Shown in pieces: positions 1 to 8,029 of a stretch of 64,000 nt of DNA. The first letter of the stretch is position 1. Each line of letters opens with the position of its first letter. This stretch comes from Streptomyces sp. ACA25 (GTDB lineage Bacteria > Actinomycetota > Actinomycetes > Streptomycetales > Streptomycetaceae): contig NZ_JAQKPV010000001.1 of the NCBI RefSeq assembly GCF_028200735.1, positions 558,001-622,000 on the forward strand, read 5' to 3'. The translations under genes were made by a program, and so were the position numbers. Below the pieces are notes generated by a model. The model searched no databases and was not told where the DNA came from. It worked only from the letters and a program-made list of their open reading frames with translations.

Positions 1-107
1 CCAGCAGGTCGACGTCAGCCCAGGACGCTGGGCCCCCGCGGGTCGGCACCAGCCAGGTTCCGCTGGCCGCCGAGGACGACCTCGCTGCCAACCGTCCGGG
101 GGAGGCA

Positions 108-683
108 ATGCTCGCGAAGCTCAATGAGGTGGCGCCCGGCCTTCTGAGACTGCTGGCGTCGATGCCACTCGGCCGGCGCTCCGAGGCATACGGATGGCGC
201 AGGGGCCTGGCCGGAGAGCGAAAGGTCGGAGCGGAGCTGGAACGACTCGTCCGCAAGGACTGGCGGGTGCTCCACTCGATACCACTGCCTCGCGATGTGG
301 ACATCGACCACCTGCTGATCGGCCCAGGCGGCGTCTTCTGCATCAACACCAAGCACCACCGTGGCGCCCGCATCTGGGTGGGCGAAGATTCCGTGAAGAT
401 CGGCGGCCAGTCTTACCCGTATGTGCGCAAGAGTCGCGCCGAGGCCAGACGGGCGTCCTCGGCACTTACCCGGGCTTGCGGCTTTCCTGTCGACGTGCGG
501 CCCGTACTGGCCTTCGTCGGCGTGGAGAAACTCACGGTCGCGCCGACCCTCCACGGCGTGCATGTGGTCCGACACAAAGACTTCTCCGCGTTCAAGCGTG
601 CGACAGGAGTATGGGTGGCTGCCGATGTCGAAAGGATCTACGCAGCAGCTCGGAGTCGCCGCACCTGGCTGGGCAGTCGATGA
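108..683 (+). CDS. NERD-domain (nuclease-related) protein, possibly 5'-truncated by window
   Basis: A 191-residue protein. Residues about 33-140 fit the NERD domain, a PD-(D/E)XK-related nuclease fold: an early GERKVGAELERL segment, then DIDHLLIGPGG and the INTKHH strand that supplies the acidic/lysine active-site pattern. I see no membrane segment or second domain. The reading frame stays open to the left edge, and the GGAGG before this ATG is only 2-3 nt away, so the true start may lie upstream of the window. NERD proteins are found on plasmids, with helicases and in defence regions; the substrate here is unknown. It is followed by decayed genes on the same strand. Confidence 0.75.
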   Translation: MLAKLNEVAPGLLRLLASMPLGRRSEAYGWRRGLAGERKVGAELERLVRKDWRVLHSIPLPRDVDIDHLLIGPGGVFCINTKHHRGARIWVGEDSVKIGGQSYPYVRKSRAEARRASSALTRACGFPVDVRPVLAFVGVEKLTVAPTLHGVHVVRHKDFSAFKRATGVWVAADVERIYAAARSRRTWLGSR

Positions 684-763
684 CCGCAACGACCTCGCGG
701 CACGAGCCCTCTGCGCAACACAACTGGTAGCCGGTCCGTGAAGGCTATGGGCAGCGGCAGAGC

Positions 764-1129
764 GTGATGCCTTGCCGTTACGGTGCGGGCCGGAAAGCCC
801 CTCCCGGCCGGCACGTTCCCTTCCTGGACATCTTCGGCCCGCTGGACGCCGTGGCCTGCGTCAGTGAGTTCCCGCCCCTGATCAAGGAGGACGGGGAGAC
901 GGCCGTCGTGGTGGCCGCGGGCAAGAAGCTCACCTTCGCAGCCAAGGCGTTGCCCGGCCTCCGCCTCCTGCTGAGCGGCCACCCCGTACATCTGGACGAG
1001 GCCGCCCGCACGGTAGGTGCCGAGGTGGAGACACTGGCGAAGATCCTGGTCGAGGAGGACCTGTGCGCGACCCTGACCCCCGAATTGTCCTCGGGCTACA
1101 CCGGTCTCGCTACGAGCGCCGTATCCTGA
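764..1129 (+). pseudogene. Remnant of JmjC/cupin-type oxygenase C-terminus
   Basis: A 121-residue open frame whose middle resembles the C-terminal winged-helix part of bacterial JmjC-type cupin proteins (segments such as LPGLRLLLSGHPV and LAKILVEEDLC). The catalytic double-stranded beta-helix with its iron-binding HxD...H is absent, so this is at best the tail of a gene. The frame overlaps the next gene remnant by 67 bp. I infer a decayed gene. The family assignment rests on weak motif resemblance. Confidence 0.35.
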
Positions 1130-1894
1130 CCAGCGCGCTGGACCTCGGGATCGACGCGATCGACACCAGTTTCTACTATCACGCCTTCACCGCCCATACC
1201 GCCCTGGCAAGCATCGGCGGCGATCTCCTTCCCCGCTTCACTATCTCCACCAAGGTTGGCTTCTTCCCGGCGGCCAGCCAGGCCGAACACTCCCTCGATC
1301 CCCAGCGGCTCCGAGCAGCCGTGGAACAGACCAACCGCGACCTGGGCCGCGCTCCGGACGTGGTGTTCCTGCACAACCCGGAAAGCTCGCTCCTCGGCCC
1401 GCCGGGCGCTGCACAGGATGTGCTGGGAGAGGCTTGCACCGTCCTGGAGGCAGCGGCAGAAGCAGGACTGTGCGGGGCCTGGGGCATCTCCTCCTGGGAT
1501 CCCCGCCCGCTCCCCGCGCTCGCGGACGGCACGGTGCCCAGGCCCGGCGTGCTCATGGTCCATGCGGGCTGTTCTAAGCCCTGGCCGCCCGGTGGTGCCT
1601 CGGTGCGGACCAGGTCTGGGGCATGAGTCCCTTTGGCGGCAGCGCCACGGATCCCCTTTGGGGCAAGCTGGACCCGCAGGTGTTCATTCAGACACGGACA
1701 ACGAGCTCCTGGCCGTACAGGCGGCTTTCCGCGCAGCGTACTGGCTACCGAGAGTGGGAAGCATCGCCGTCGGCACAGATGACCCCGCCCACCTGCGGGA
1801 ACTGCGCGACGCCCTGCGGTACCAGGCCGACACCGGCAGCCTCGTCACCTACCGGAAGCTCCTCCGTGAACGATCGACGCGTCAGCCCTTCTGA
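1063..1894 (+). pseudogene. Aldo/keto reductase, broken by two frameshifts
   Basis: The first 170 or so codons read as an aldo/keto reductase barrel: VLGLHRSRYERRIL, DLGIDAIDTSFYY with the AKR Asp and Tyr, STKVGFF, VVFLHNPE and GAWGISSWD. Just after LMVHAG (about 1566-1580) the continuation moves to another frame (DQVWGMSPFGG, LWGKLDPQVFIQ). Near 1690 it moves again to reach the C-terminus (NELLAVQAAFRAAYWLPRV, VGTDDPAHLRELRDAL), ending at 1894. No single frame encodes the enzyme, so it is a pseudogene unless the sequence has two indel errors. The GTG at 1063 overlaps the preceding remnant. Confidence 0.75.
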
Positions 1895-2739
1895 AGATCA
1901 TCCGCAACCTGGGCCGCCATGGCACGCGCCGGTGCCAGGCGCGGATCCTCCGGATGCGCGTCCGGGGCCAGGATCTTCGCGCAGACGAACAACGTCATCA
2001 GCTTGCCGTCCCGGCTCTCCAGTTCGTGCCGCCGCTCCCGGCGGACACGCTCGGCCAGCGCCGGGACGGCAAGGGAATTACCCCACAGCGATGCCGCATC
2101 CAGTCCCCGCGGCGCCATGCCCCAGTCCTCCCAGTCGAACAAGCAGAACTCCGGGCCGGTCACATTCGCCCAGTTGAGATCCGCATGCGCCGGCCGCCAC
2201 CGGCCCAGTGCCGTGTCCAGACCTTCGGGCAAGAACCGCCGGACGGCCGCAGCAACACCGTTCTCGGCGATCATGACGGTGTCCGGGGTGGCCACGCGCG
2301 TGGTGCGCTGAGCGGCCAGCGCGTCCAACGATGCGTTCAGCGCCCGCCACCACTCGTCCGGCAGCTGCGGATCGGCGGCCAGCACGCTGCCGCCGACCGG
2401 CGCGCCTGGCAGCAGGTCCGTCTCATCAACTCGCCACATCACCGCCGCGTCAGGATCGCGCCACGCGACTCCCCGGTGCCACCGGGGCATGGTGACCCCT
2501 TCCAGCAGAGCGGCACATTCAGTCCCGTTCCACCCCTGACCGCCGACCCTGTCGAACGGACGTCGCTCGATCCGCACCCATGATCCGCGGTCGGTACGCA
2601 CGCCGAGGGAGCGCCGCTTGCGAAGCAGCGTTTCGCGGTCCAGCCGTGTCTGTAGGGCACGTTCGGTCTCGTCAAGAATGCCATCCACCGGCTCAACCCT
2701 CAGGTCAACCGGGGCCGTGGCGGACAGGGAAGACGACAC
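1882..2739 (-). CDS. APH-family phosphotransferase
   Basis: A 285-residue protein of the aminoglycoside/choline kinase-like superfamily. The catalytic loop reads RPAHADLNWANV (HxDxxxxN form) and the metal-binding motif CLFDWEDW follows about 15 residues later. I chose the GTG at 2739 because a perfect AAGGAGGT lies 4 nt upstream of it; the open frame runs on to 2880 but has no such signal there. The substrate is not predictable; such stand-alone kinases phosphorylate aminoglycosides, sugars or small metabolites. It converges on the broken aldo/keto reductase, and the 3' ends overlap by 13 bp. Confidence 0.8.
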   Translation of the reverse strand: MSSSLSATAPVDLRVEPVDGILDETERALQTRLDRETLLRKRRSLGVRTDRGSWVRIERRPFDRVGGQGWNGTECAALLEGVTMPRWHRGVAWRDPDAAVMWRVDETDLLPGAPVGGSVLAADPQLPDEWWRALNASLDALAAQRTTRVATPDTVMIAENGVAAAVRRFLPEGLDTALGRWRPAHADLNWANVTGPEFCLFDWEDWGMAPRGLDAASLWGNSLAVPALAERVRRERRHELESRDGKLMTLFVCAKILAPDAHPEDPRLAPARAMAAQVADDLQKG

Positions 2740-3223
2740 GTGACCTCCTTGGCTATGGGGAAGGACGCTAGCAAGGACGGCGAGCTGGCCGGCGTCAGCG
2801 AACGCATCCACGCCAGGCTGCCGTCGCATCAGCCGTGGCGACGGAGCGTTTCCGAGCACTACAGTCGCCCGCATGAGCAATGCTGGTGCGGAACAGGTAG
2901 CCAGCTTCGATCTCCCGCTGGGTCACTGCGATCAGTTGGGATGTTCGCGCTCGTGTGTCCGGGGGCGATCTCAGGGCCGCGGAGCTTCCGCTGGGCACCC
3001 CATTTTGTCCCTCCGACAGTGAGGCTGTGGTCGACCTCTCTGCTGTCCGCTCCGAGGTGCCGCCCCGGGATGCCGCGGCCCGCATCTGGTCGCGCAGGAG
3101 GATCGTGGTCTCGACGCGGTCAACGTCCCGATGACCTGATCGTCGGCAGCAATGGCCGGAGACCGTCCGTGGGAGTCCATGATTGTCCGCCTCGCGCAAC
3201 TGAGACCAGAACTGAGACCAGGG
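2740..3223. other. Gene-poor left flank of the integrated element
   Basis: About 480 bp with no convincing intact gene. A plus-strand frame ending near 3136 reads DLRAAELPLGTPFC and RIWSRRRIVVSTR. It can be joined to a start near 2874 (MSNAGAEQVASFDLPLGHC) only with a frameshift, so it may be a decayed gene. The promoter of the APH-family gene should lie at the left end, reading leftward. Confidence 0.3.
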
Positions 3224-3336
3224 ACGACGTAGGGCCCCACCGCTGAGCGGTGGGGCCCTACGTGACAGCCCGGTGAGGCTGGGCGGAGGATACGAGATTC
3301 GAACTCGTGAGGGGTTGCCCCCAACACGCTTTCCAA
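3224..3336. repeat. attL: 113-bp direct repeat with partial tRNA-Ser
   Basis: Identical base for base to 21605-21717. Positions 3284-3336 are the 3' 53 nt of tRNA-Ser (from the anticodon arm to the discriminator, minus strand). Positions 3227-3263 form a long perfect hairpin. To the right of 3336 the sequence no longer matches the tRNA, so this copy is not a functional tRNA. Confidence 0.92.
3227..3263. terminator. 18-bp perfect hairpin in attL
   Basis: ACGTAGGGCCCCACCGCT pairs with AGCGGTGGGGCCCTACGT across a single G, so the physical loop is probably 3 nt. It lies just beyond the tRNA 3' end, where a tRNA terminator is expected. An identical copy sits at 21608-21644. Confidence 0.7.
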
Positions 3337-3890
3337 CTGTGCGCGTGGTGGTTCGGGGTTGTTCAGGGACGTTCGCGCCGCAGGTCAGAGAGCGTGCGCG
3401 AACGCCGGTGGACAGTGGCGTCCATCGGCGAACTGGACAACGATCAGGACAACGAGAACGTCATCTGATCTGTACCTCTACGCAGATCGGTCAATGAGCG
3501 GCAGACCGGTTGCCGCAGGACCCCAGAGGGCTGTTGAGCGACGGGGAGGGTTGCTACGGTTGATGTACTCCGCTGCTCTACCGCAGACCTGCACACGGCT
3601 CCGGACGCCCCATGCAATCGCGGTAACGTGCCTGGTCAAGGCTCCGCCAGCTCCCGTTCCTGTGCCGCCCGTCCACAGATAGTCCACATCGCTTGATCAC
3701 GGTTGGCTTCGCGTTTGCCACGTGGCGCGCCAGCCTTCGGGTGTCTATCGGACCCGTCGCGCGGCCTCAGAGTCACGACGGCATGGGGGTCCAGGTGGCT
3801 CGGCTCGTTCTGGTGACACCTCGTCCATGGCCTTTTGCAGTTGGTGAGTGATCGAGTAGCTTCGCCATTTCAGCAGCAGGGGGGAGACTC
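3337..3890. other. Left internal arm of the element, no gene seen
   Basis: A 554-bp stretch with no credible coding frame. The clearest content is two exact copies of GGACAACGA at 3435-3443 and 3447-3455, 12 bp apart, which recur at the right end of the element and are probably integrase arm sites. The promoter of the cargo operon should lie at the right end. GGGGGAG before the ATG at 3891 is the ribosome-binding site. Confidence 0.5.
3435..3455 (+). promoter_or_regulatory. Putative left integrase arm-type sites
   Basis: Two direct copies of GGACAACGA with 12-bp periodicity lie about 100 bp inside attL. Matching copies are at 21584-21592 and 21600-21608, with a one-mismatch copy (GGACAAAGA) at 21572-21580. 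Paired arm sites flanking a core are typical of lambda-type attP architecture. Assignment as integrase-binding is inference. Confidence 0.5.
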
Positions 3891-4466
3891 ATGGCTTCGG
3901 TCGATCAAGACAACGACGCGCGGCCCAGCGACGTACGTGACCTGGTGGACGGCCAACTGCCCATGACAGCACGGCAAGAGCACTTCAGCCTGGCGTACAC
4001 CCGCATGGTCGCGTACGTGGCTGGATGCGCGGTTAAGACACACGATACGGACTACGAGGGCGTGGACATCACGATCACCTCGTCGGCTGACTACAAGCGC
4101 TACTGGGGCGCTGAGTTCGATCTTCAGCTGAAGTGCACTACTCAGCAGCAGTACCTCACCGAGACGCACATGACTTGGCCTATGAAGACGAAGCCTTATC
4201 GCAAGCTCATTCGTCCACGCCGCTATACGCCTGCTTACCTGGGCGTTCTCCTGCTTCCCGAAGATGCGGACAAGTGGCTATCCGTAGATGAAGATCGCCT
4301 CATCACCGAGAGCCGCATGTACTGGCAGGCCGCCTCAGAGTTTGAGGACGCCAACGCGACACAGCTTACCAAAACGGTACATTTGCCGAGGAAGAACCTC
4401 TTTGATGTTGCGCAACTCCTTGCCATCATGAGAGCCATCGGCGACGACGAGGGAGGCCACAGGTGA
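3891..4466 (+). CDS. DUF4365 domain protein (PD-(D/E)XK-like nuclease)
   Basis: A 191-residue protein. After a short N-terminal tail, residues about 23-160 fit DUF4365, a family with a restriction-endonuclease-like fold. The active-site pattern is visible as YEGVDITI followed by FDLQLKCT, giving the Asp...Gln-x-Lys signature. DUF4365 domains often occur as the nuclease part of predicted defence proteins or beside ATPases. GGGGGAG precedes the ATG. The stop overlaps the GTG of the next gene by 4 bp, so the two are translationally coupled. It is the first gene of the cargo operon. Function is inferred from fold and context. Confidence 0.75.
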   Translation: MASVDQDNDARPSDVRDLVDGQLPMTARQEHFSLAYTRMVAYVAGCAVKTHDTDYEGVDITITSSADYKRYWGAEFDLQLKCTTQQQYLTETHMTWPMKTKPYRKLIRPRRYTPAYLGVLLLPEDADKWLSVDEDRLITESRMYWQAASEFEDANATQLTKTVHLPRKNLFDVAQLLAIMRAIGDDEGGHR

Positions 4467-5671
4467 GTCCCTCAGCTTTCGGTGACTACCGTGAAGCAGC
4501 GGCCACGCTGAGTCCACCAGCAGTCTCTCAGTTCCTCGCTGCGCATGATTGGGAGCTAGAGGCGCGACAGGCCCACGTGCGCGAGATCTGGAGGTTGCCC
4601 GGGTCCGATGGTGATGTCGAGGGGCGCATCATGCTGCCCTTGGCCCAGGACTTTGCGGACTTCCACAAGCGTTTCGAGGACACCCTCGTGTCGCTGGGGC
4701 ACATCCACTCAATGGATGCGGTCGAGCTGCATGAGAGGGTCTTGGCAACCCGCGCGGATCTCTTTTTCGTGCGTCTAGACCAGGCAATGCTTGATGGAAC
4801 AATTCCTTTCCAGCAGGCCGAGAAGACGCTTCAAGCGCTGTACAAAATGGTTCGAGCTGCCGCCACTACTGCGGCGGATCCAACTCACTCGCACCGCGGG
4901 CGGCGTCCGGCCGGAGTAAAGGATTTCCTTGAAGACGATGTTCGGCTGGGGCATACAAAGCGCGGCAGCTTCGTCTTCACCATTGTCACGCGCCTGGGAG
5001 ATCCGCCTCCGGAAAATCGAGATGAAGCGGATGTCGTTACTCCGTTTCCGCGAAGGGTAATGGAAACACTCGCACGAGGACTTGAGACGGCCGAGCGCAT
5101 GACGCGGCATTGGGACGAGCGCGTCCTAGAAGAGCCAGGGTGTTCAGGCCTAAGTGCTGGACTGGTGGAGTCGCTGGAGGATATGGCGCAGCCCATCCAG
5201 CTACGACAGGTAGACCTTTCTTTTGAATGGGCCGCCGCGGAAGCTCGCCCAGATGTCGGCCTGGCCACCATCACTCTAGACCGAGAAGTTATGGGGAAAC
5301 TTCCCCGAGTGCGTGAGCGCCTGGTTAGGCAAGAGGAACCTCCACGCCGTGAGACTCTCGTCGGAATAGTAAAGGGACTAAGCCGGGATGACTCGTCCGA
5401 CGACGAAGTAGAAACTGCGTCCATCACCCTGGCTGCTGAGGTGAACGGGAAACAGCGGTCAGTTCATCTAACGGTCTCTGGAGAAGATCACGATTGGGCC
5501 ATAGTTGCCTACCGACAGAAGATACCATTCACCGTGTCCGGCGATCTCACTTACGAGAAGCGGGCTTGGCGTCTGGTAGGCGAAATCGAAGTTGACTCAA
5601 GATTCTTGCGGCACCACACGGATTTGCAGTCCTCGATCGGCACCGCCCCACCAGACGAGAGCAGCGACTGA
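4463..5671 (+). CDS. Unrecognised 402-aa cargo protein of the HerA-NurA cassette
   Basis: I cannot place this 402-residue protein in a named family. The N-terminal half is mostly helical and charged. A central segment reads DVRLGHTKRGSFVFTIVTRL (residues about 160-180) and looks like a conserved motif. The C-terminal third alternates short strands (ASITLAAEVNG, VHLTVSGEDHDW, WRLVGEIEVDSRF) and may be a beta-barrel. There is no signal peptide, membrane segment, Walker motif or clear nuclease triad. It starts at a GTG overlapping the stop of the DUF4365 gene, and a 249-bp gap separates it from the HerA-like gene. Position suggests an adaptor or sensor of the system; this is a guess. Confidence 0.6.
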   Translation: MSPSAFGDYREAAATLSPPAVSQFLAAHDWELEARQAHVREIWRLPGSDGDVEGRIMLPLAQDFADFHKRFEDTLVSLGHIHSMDAVELHERVLATRADLFFVRLDQAMLDGTIPFQQAEKTLQALYKMVRAAATTAADPTHSHRGRRPAGVKDFLEDDVRLGHTKRGSFVFTIVTRLGDPPPENRDEADVVTPFPRRVMETLARGLETAERMTRHWDERVLEEPGCSGLSAGLVESLEDMAQPIQLRQVDLSFEWAAAEARPDVGLATITLDREVMGKLPRVRERLVRQEEPPRRETLVGIVKGLSRDDSSDDEVETASITLAAEVNGKQRSVHLTVSGEDHDWAIVAYRQKIPFTVSGDLTYEKRAWRLVGEIEVDSRFLRHHTDLQSSIGTAPPDESSD

Positions 5672-5920
5672 TGCCCATCACAGGTTGGCCCGCGGCGCTG
5701 CTCATCTAATCGATCGGCTGAGAGGCGCTGACCGCTCTTAGCTGTCCAGGACCGACCCCGCCTGATAGCGTGCCTGACTTGCCGTCAGACATGACCGCAC
5801 GTCGGCGGGTTGCCAGGCTGAACCCCAAGATCGCAGTCTCGTTGAACGGGTGCCCCGGCCCGGCCTGTGGCGCTAGACTCACGGACTGTAAGCGCTTCAG
5901 ATGCCTCGGGGGGCGGAACC

Positions 5921-8029
5921 ATGGTTGACCTCATCCCGCACGTAGGAGCCGGCACGCTGCTGGAGAGTGTCCTGCTGGCGGACGATCGAGCAGTCCGTGT
6001 TGGGGCCATCCAGGCCCTGGACTTCGATCGGGCGATTGTCATTACGCATGACCGATGGAAGGCCGAGACCGGGGGAATTCCACAATTCTCTTTCCTGCTT
6101 GCTACCGCACGCGAGATTGGCACTGGCGGCGGTGATGACGATGAAGTGCTGCTTCTGCGTGTTGAAGGGACCGCTCCTTTGTCATTGGAACGGGATCTTC
6201 TCGGGGTTCGCGAAGAAGCGCTGCGCGACGCGTTGTCACGGCATGAGAGCCCATCTCCTTCGGTCGTACTGGACCTGGATATTGATCCATTCACGCGAAA
6301 TCGCATCTCGTTCACTGGGCTGGACTGTCGAATCATTGGAACCTTCTATGAGCAGACCAAAGATGGAAAGCTCGTACTTGATTTCGGTCACGACGTGGAC
6401 AATTTCTACGCCACCTCCACGTACCGAGTCTACAAACCTGTAGGTCCGGGACTGAGTGCCATCGCCTCGTATATTAAGCCTGGCGGAGATGAGAAGATCG
6501 AGAATGTACGCATCGGAGCGGTTCGGTATTCTTCCACTCGCCGACGAGCTATGGCCTCTGGGCAGGACGATGCGCCGGTTTTTGTAAACGTCTACGATTT
6601 CATTGGGAACAAGACTGGCATGTTTGGCATGACCCGAATGGGTAAGTCAAACACAATGAAAACTGTTATCTCTAGGGTATTTGCAGTATCGGAGATTCGT
6701 AGGTCTAAGGGTGATTCTCCGATCGGACAGCTCATCTTTGACCCTCAAGGGGAATACGCTAACCCGAATACACAGGACGGTACTCATCTTGCTGCGCTCG
6801 GGGAGCGACACGTCATCATCTACAAATTCGGTGCCGTAGGAGATAAGCCGAACGTTCGGCCTCTAGGATTCAACTTCTTTGACCCAGCCCAGGTGGATGC
6901 CGTTAAGGGTGTAATCTCATCCGCTTTGGTCGATGCGGCAGCTGACTATGTGCGTGCCTTCGTTCAGGCTGACTTCGAAGGAAACCCGATTGTGGGGGAA
7001 ACTTCGGAAGAAGCGGCCAAGCGAAAGGCGCACGCTACGCGAGGGCGTCTGCTTCTTTATGGTGCCTTGAGTCAGGCAGACTTTCCAGTTCCCATGAAGG
7101 AGCCCCAAGGTAAGTGGCCTTGGCGCGCTTGGGTCACCATGCGAAAGGAATTGGTCGATGAGCTTCAGAACCAGCTGGGCGAGGGTCATTTGGTCCGGGC
7201 TAAGTCGGGGCGTCAAGTAGGAGTCGAGCGCACTTCTCTAACGACAGTGCTGGACTGGCTAATCGAGCGCTCCGAAGCCAACGATCTTACTGGCAAAGCA
7301 GCCGAGGGCCTGAAGTCCATTGTCGAAGGTGACGCGTGGCGTTCGGCGCTGCCGATTTATACTCAGGAGAACCAAGGGCGACAAGTATCCGGCTACACCA
7401 AACTCAAGCCTCTGCAACTGTTCCACACGCCGTCGTCGCGTTCTGATTACAGAAGCGATGTTTATGAGGAGCTAACCTCTGGCCGTGTCGTTATTATGGA
7501 TCTTCACCTTGGTCCCGACAGTGTCGTGCGGAAGCTCTCGGAGAGCCTGGCCTCGTATGTAATGCAAAAGCAGACTGAGGTCTTCACATCCGGTGATAAT
7601 CCGCCTCAGATCCAGGTGGTTATCGAAGAGGCCCATAATCTCTTTTCCAATGCCAAATACAAGGACGACCTCGACGTCTGGGTTCGCCTGGCTAAAGAGG
7701 CAAGTAAGTTGCAGATTGGCATGATTTATGCCACGCAGGAAGTAACGGGTGTCGCCCACCAGGTGCTGGCTAACACGAAAAATTGGGTCGTGGCTCACCT
7801 AAACAATACGCGCGAAGTGAATGAGCTGGCCAGGTTCTATGACTTCAAGGCGTTCAGTGACTCGATCATTAGTCACGAAGATAAGGGCTATGTGCGTCTG
7901 AAGACCATGTCTTCTCCGTTCATCATCCCGGTACACATTGACAAGTATGGCCGGGCCTTGGTCAACGAGGGTCGTGCAGCCGCTGGCGACCCTCCCCTTT
8001 CCGAGGAAGGAGAGCATCGTGCCGTATGA
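5921..8029 (+). CDS. HerA-type (DUF87) hexameric DNA translocase ATPase
   Basis: A 702-residue HerA/FtsK-superfamily ATPase. The N-terminal region contains a small beta-rich domain like the HAS-barrel. Walker A is GMTRMGKSN at residues about 236-244, Walker B is VVIEEAHN near 568, and a sensor-like YATQEVTGV lies near 602 with NNTREVNEL after it, where HerA proteins carry an arginine finger. HerA proteins form hexamers that pump DNA and partner NurA nucleases; the next gene is NurA-like and overlaps this one by 11 bp. I chose the ATG at 5921; an in-frame GTG at 5867 is possible. GC is lower than in neighbouring transfer genes. Expected to act on DNA in the cytoplasm. Confidence 0.88.
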   Translation: MVDLIPHVGAGTLLESVLLADDRAVRVGAIQALDFDRAIVITHDRWKAETGGIPQFSFLLATAREIGTGGGDDDEVLLLRVEGTAPLSLERDLLGVREEALRDALSRHESPSPSVVLDLDIDPFTRNRISFTGLDCRIIGTFYEQTKDGKLVLDFGHDVDNFYATSTYRVYKPVGPGLSAIASYIKPGGDEKIENVRIGAVRYSSTRRRAMASGQDDAPVFVNVYDFIGNKTGMFGMTRMGKSNTMKTVISRVFAVSEIRRSKGDSPIGQLIFDPQGEYANPNTQDGTHLAALGERHVIIYKFGAVGDKPNVRPLGFNFFDPAQVDAVKGVISSALVDAAADYVRAFVQADFEGNPIVGETSEEAAKRKAHATRGRLLLYGALSQADFPVPMKEPQGKWPWRAWVTMRKELVDELQNQLGEGHLVRAKSGRQVGVERTSLTTVLDWLIERSEANDLTGKAAEGLKSIVEGDAWRSALPIYTQENQGRQVSGYTKLKPLQLFHTPSSRSDYRSDVYEELTSGRVVIMDLHLGPDSVVRKLSESLASYVMQKQTEVFTSGDNPPQIQVVIEEAHNLFSNAKYKDDLDVWVRLAKEASKLQIGMIYATQEVTGVAHQVLANTKNWVVAHLNNTREVNELARFYDFKAFSDSIISHEDKGYVRLKTMSSPFIIPVHIDKYGRALVNEGRAAAGDPPLSEEGEHRAV

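Noticed and set aside
3284..3336. Second tRNA-Ser gene
   Set aside because: Only the 3' 53 nt are present; the 5' acceptor strand and D arm are missing, so it is the attL fragment.
3359..3682. 107-codon plus-strand frame inside the left arm
   Set aside because: No start signal and no recognisable motif; it covers the proposed arm sites and is probably non-coding.
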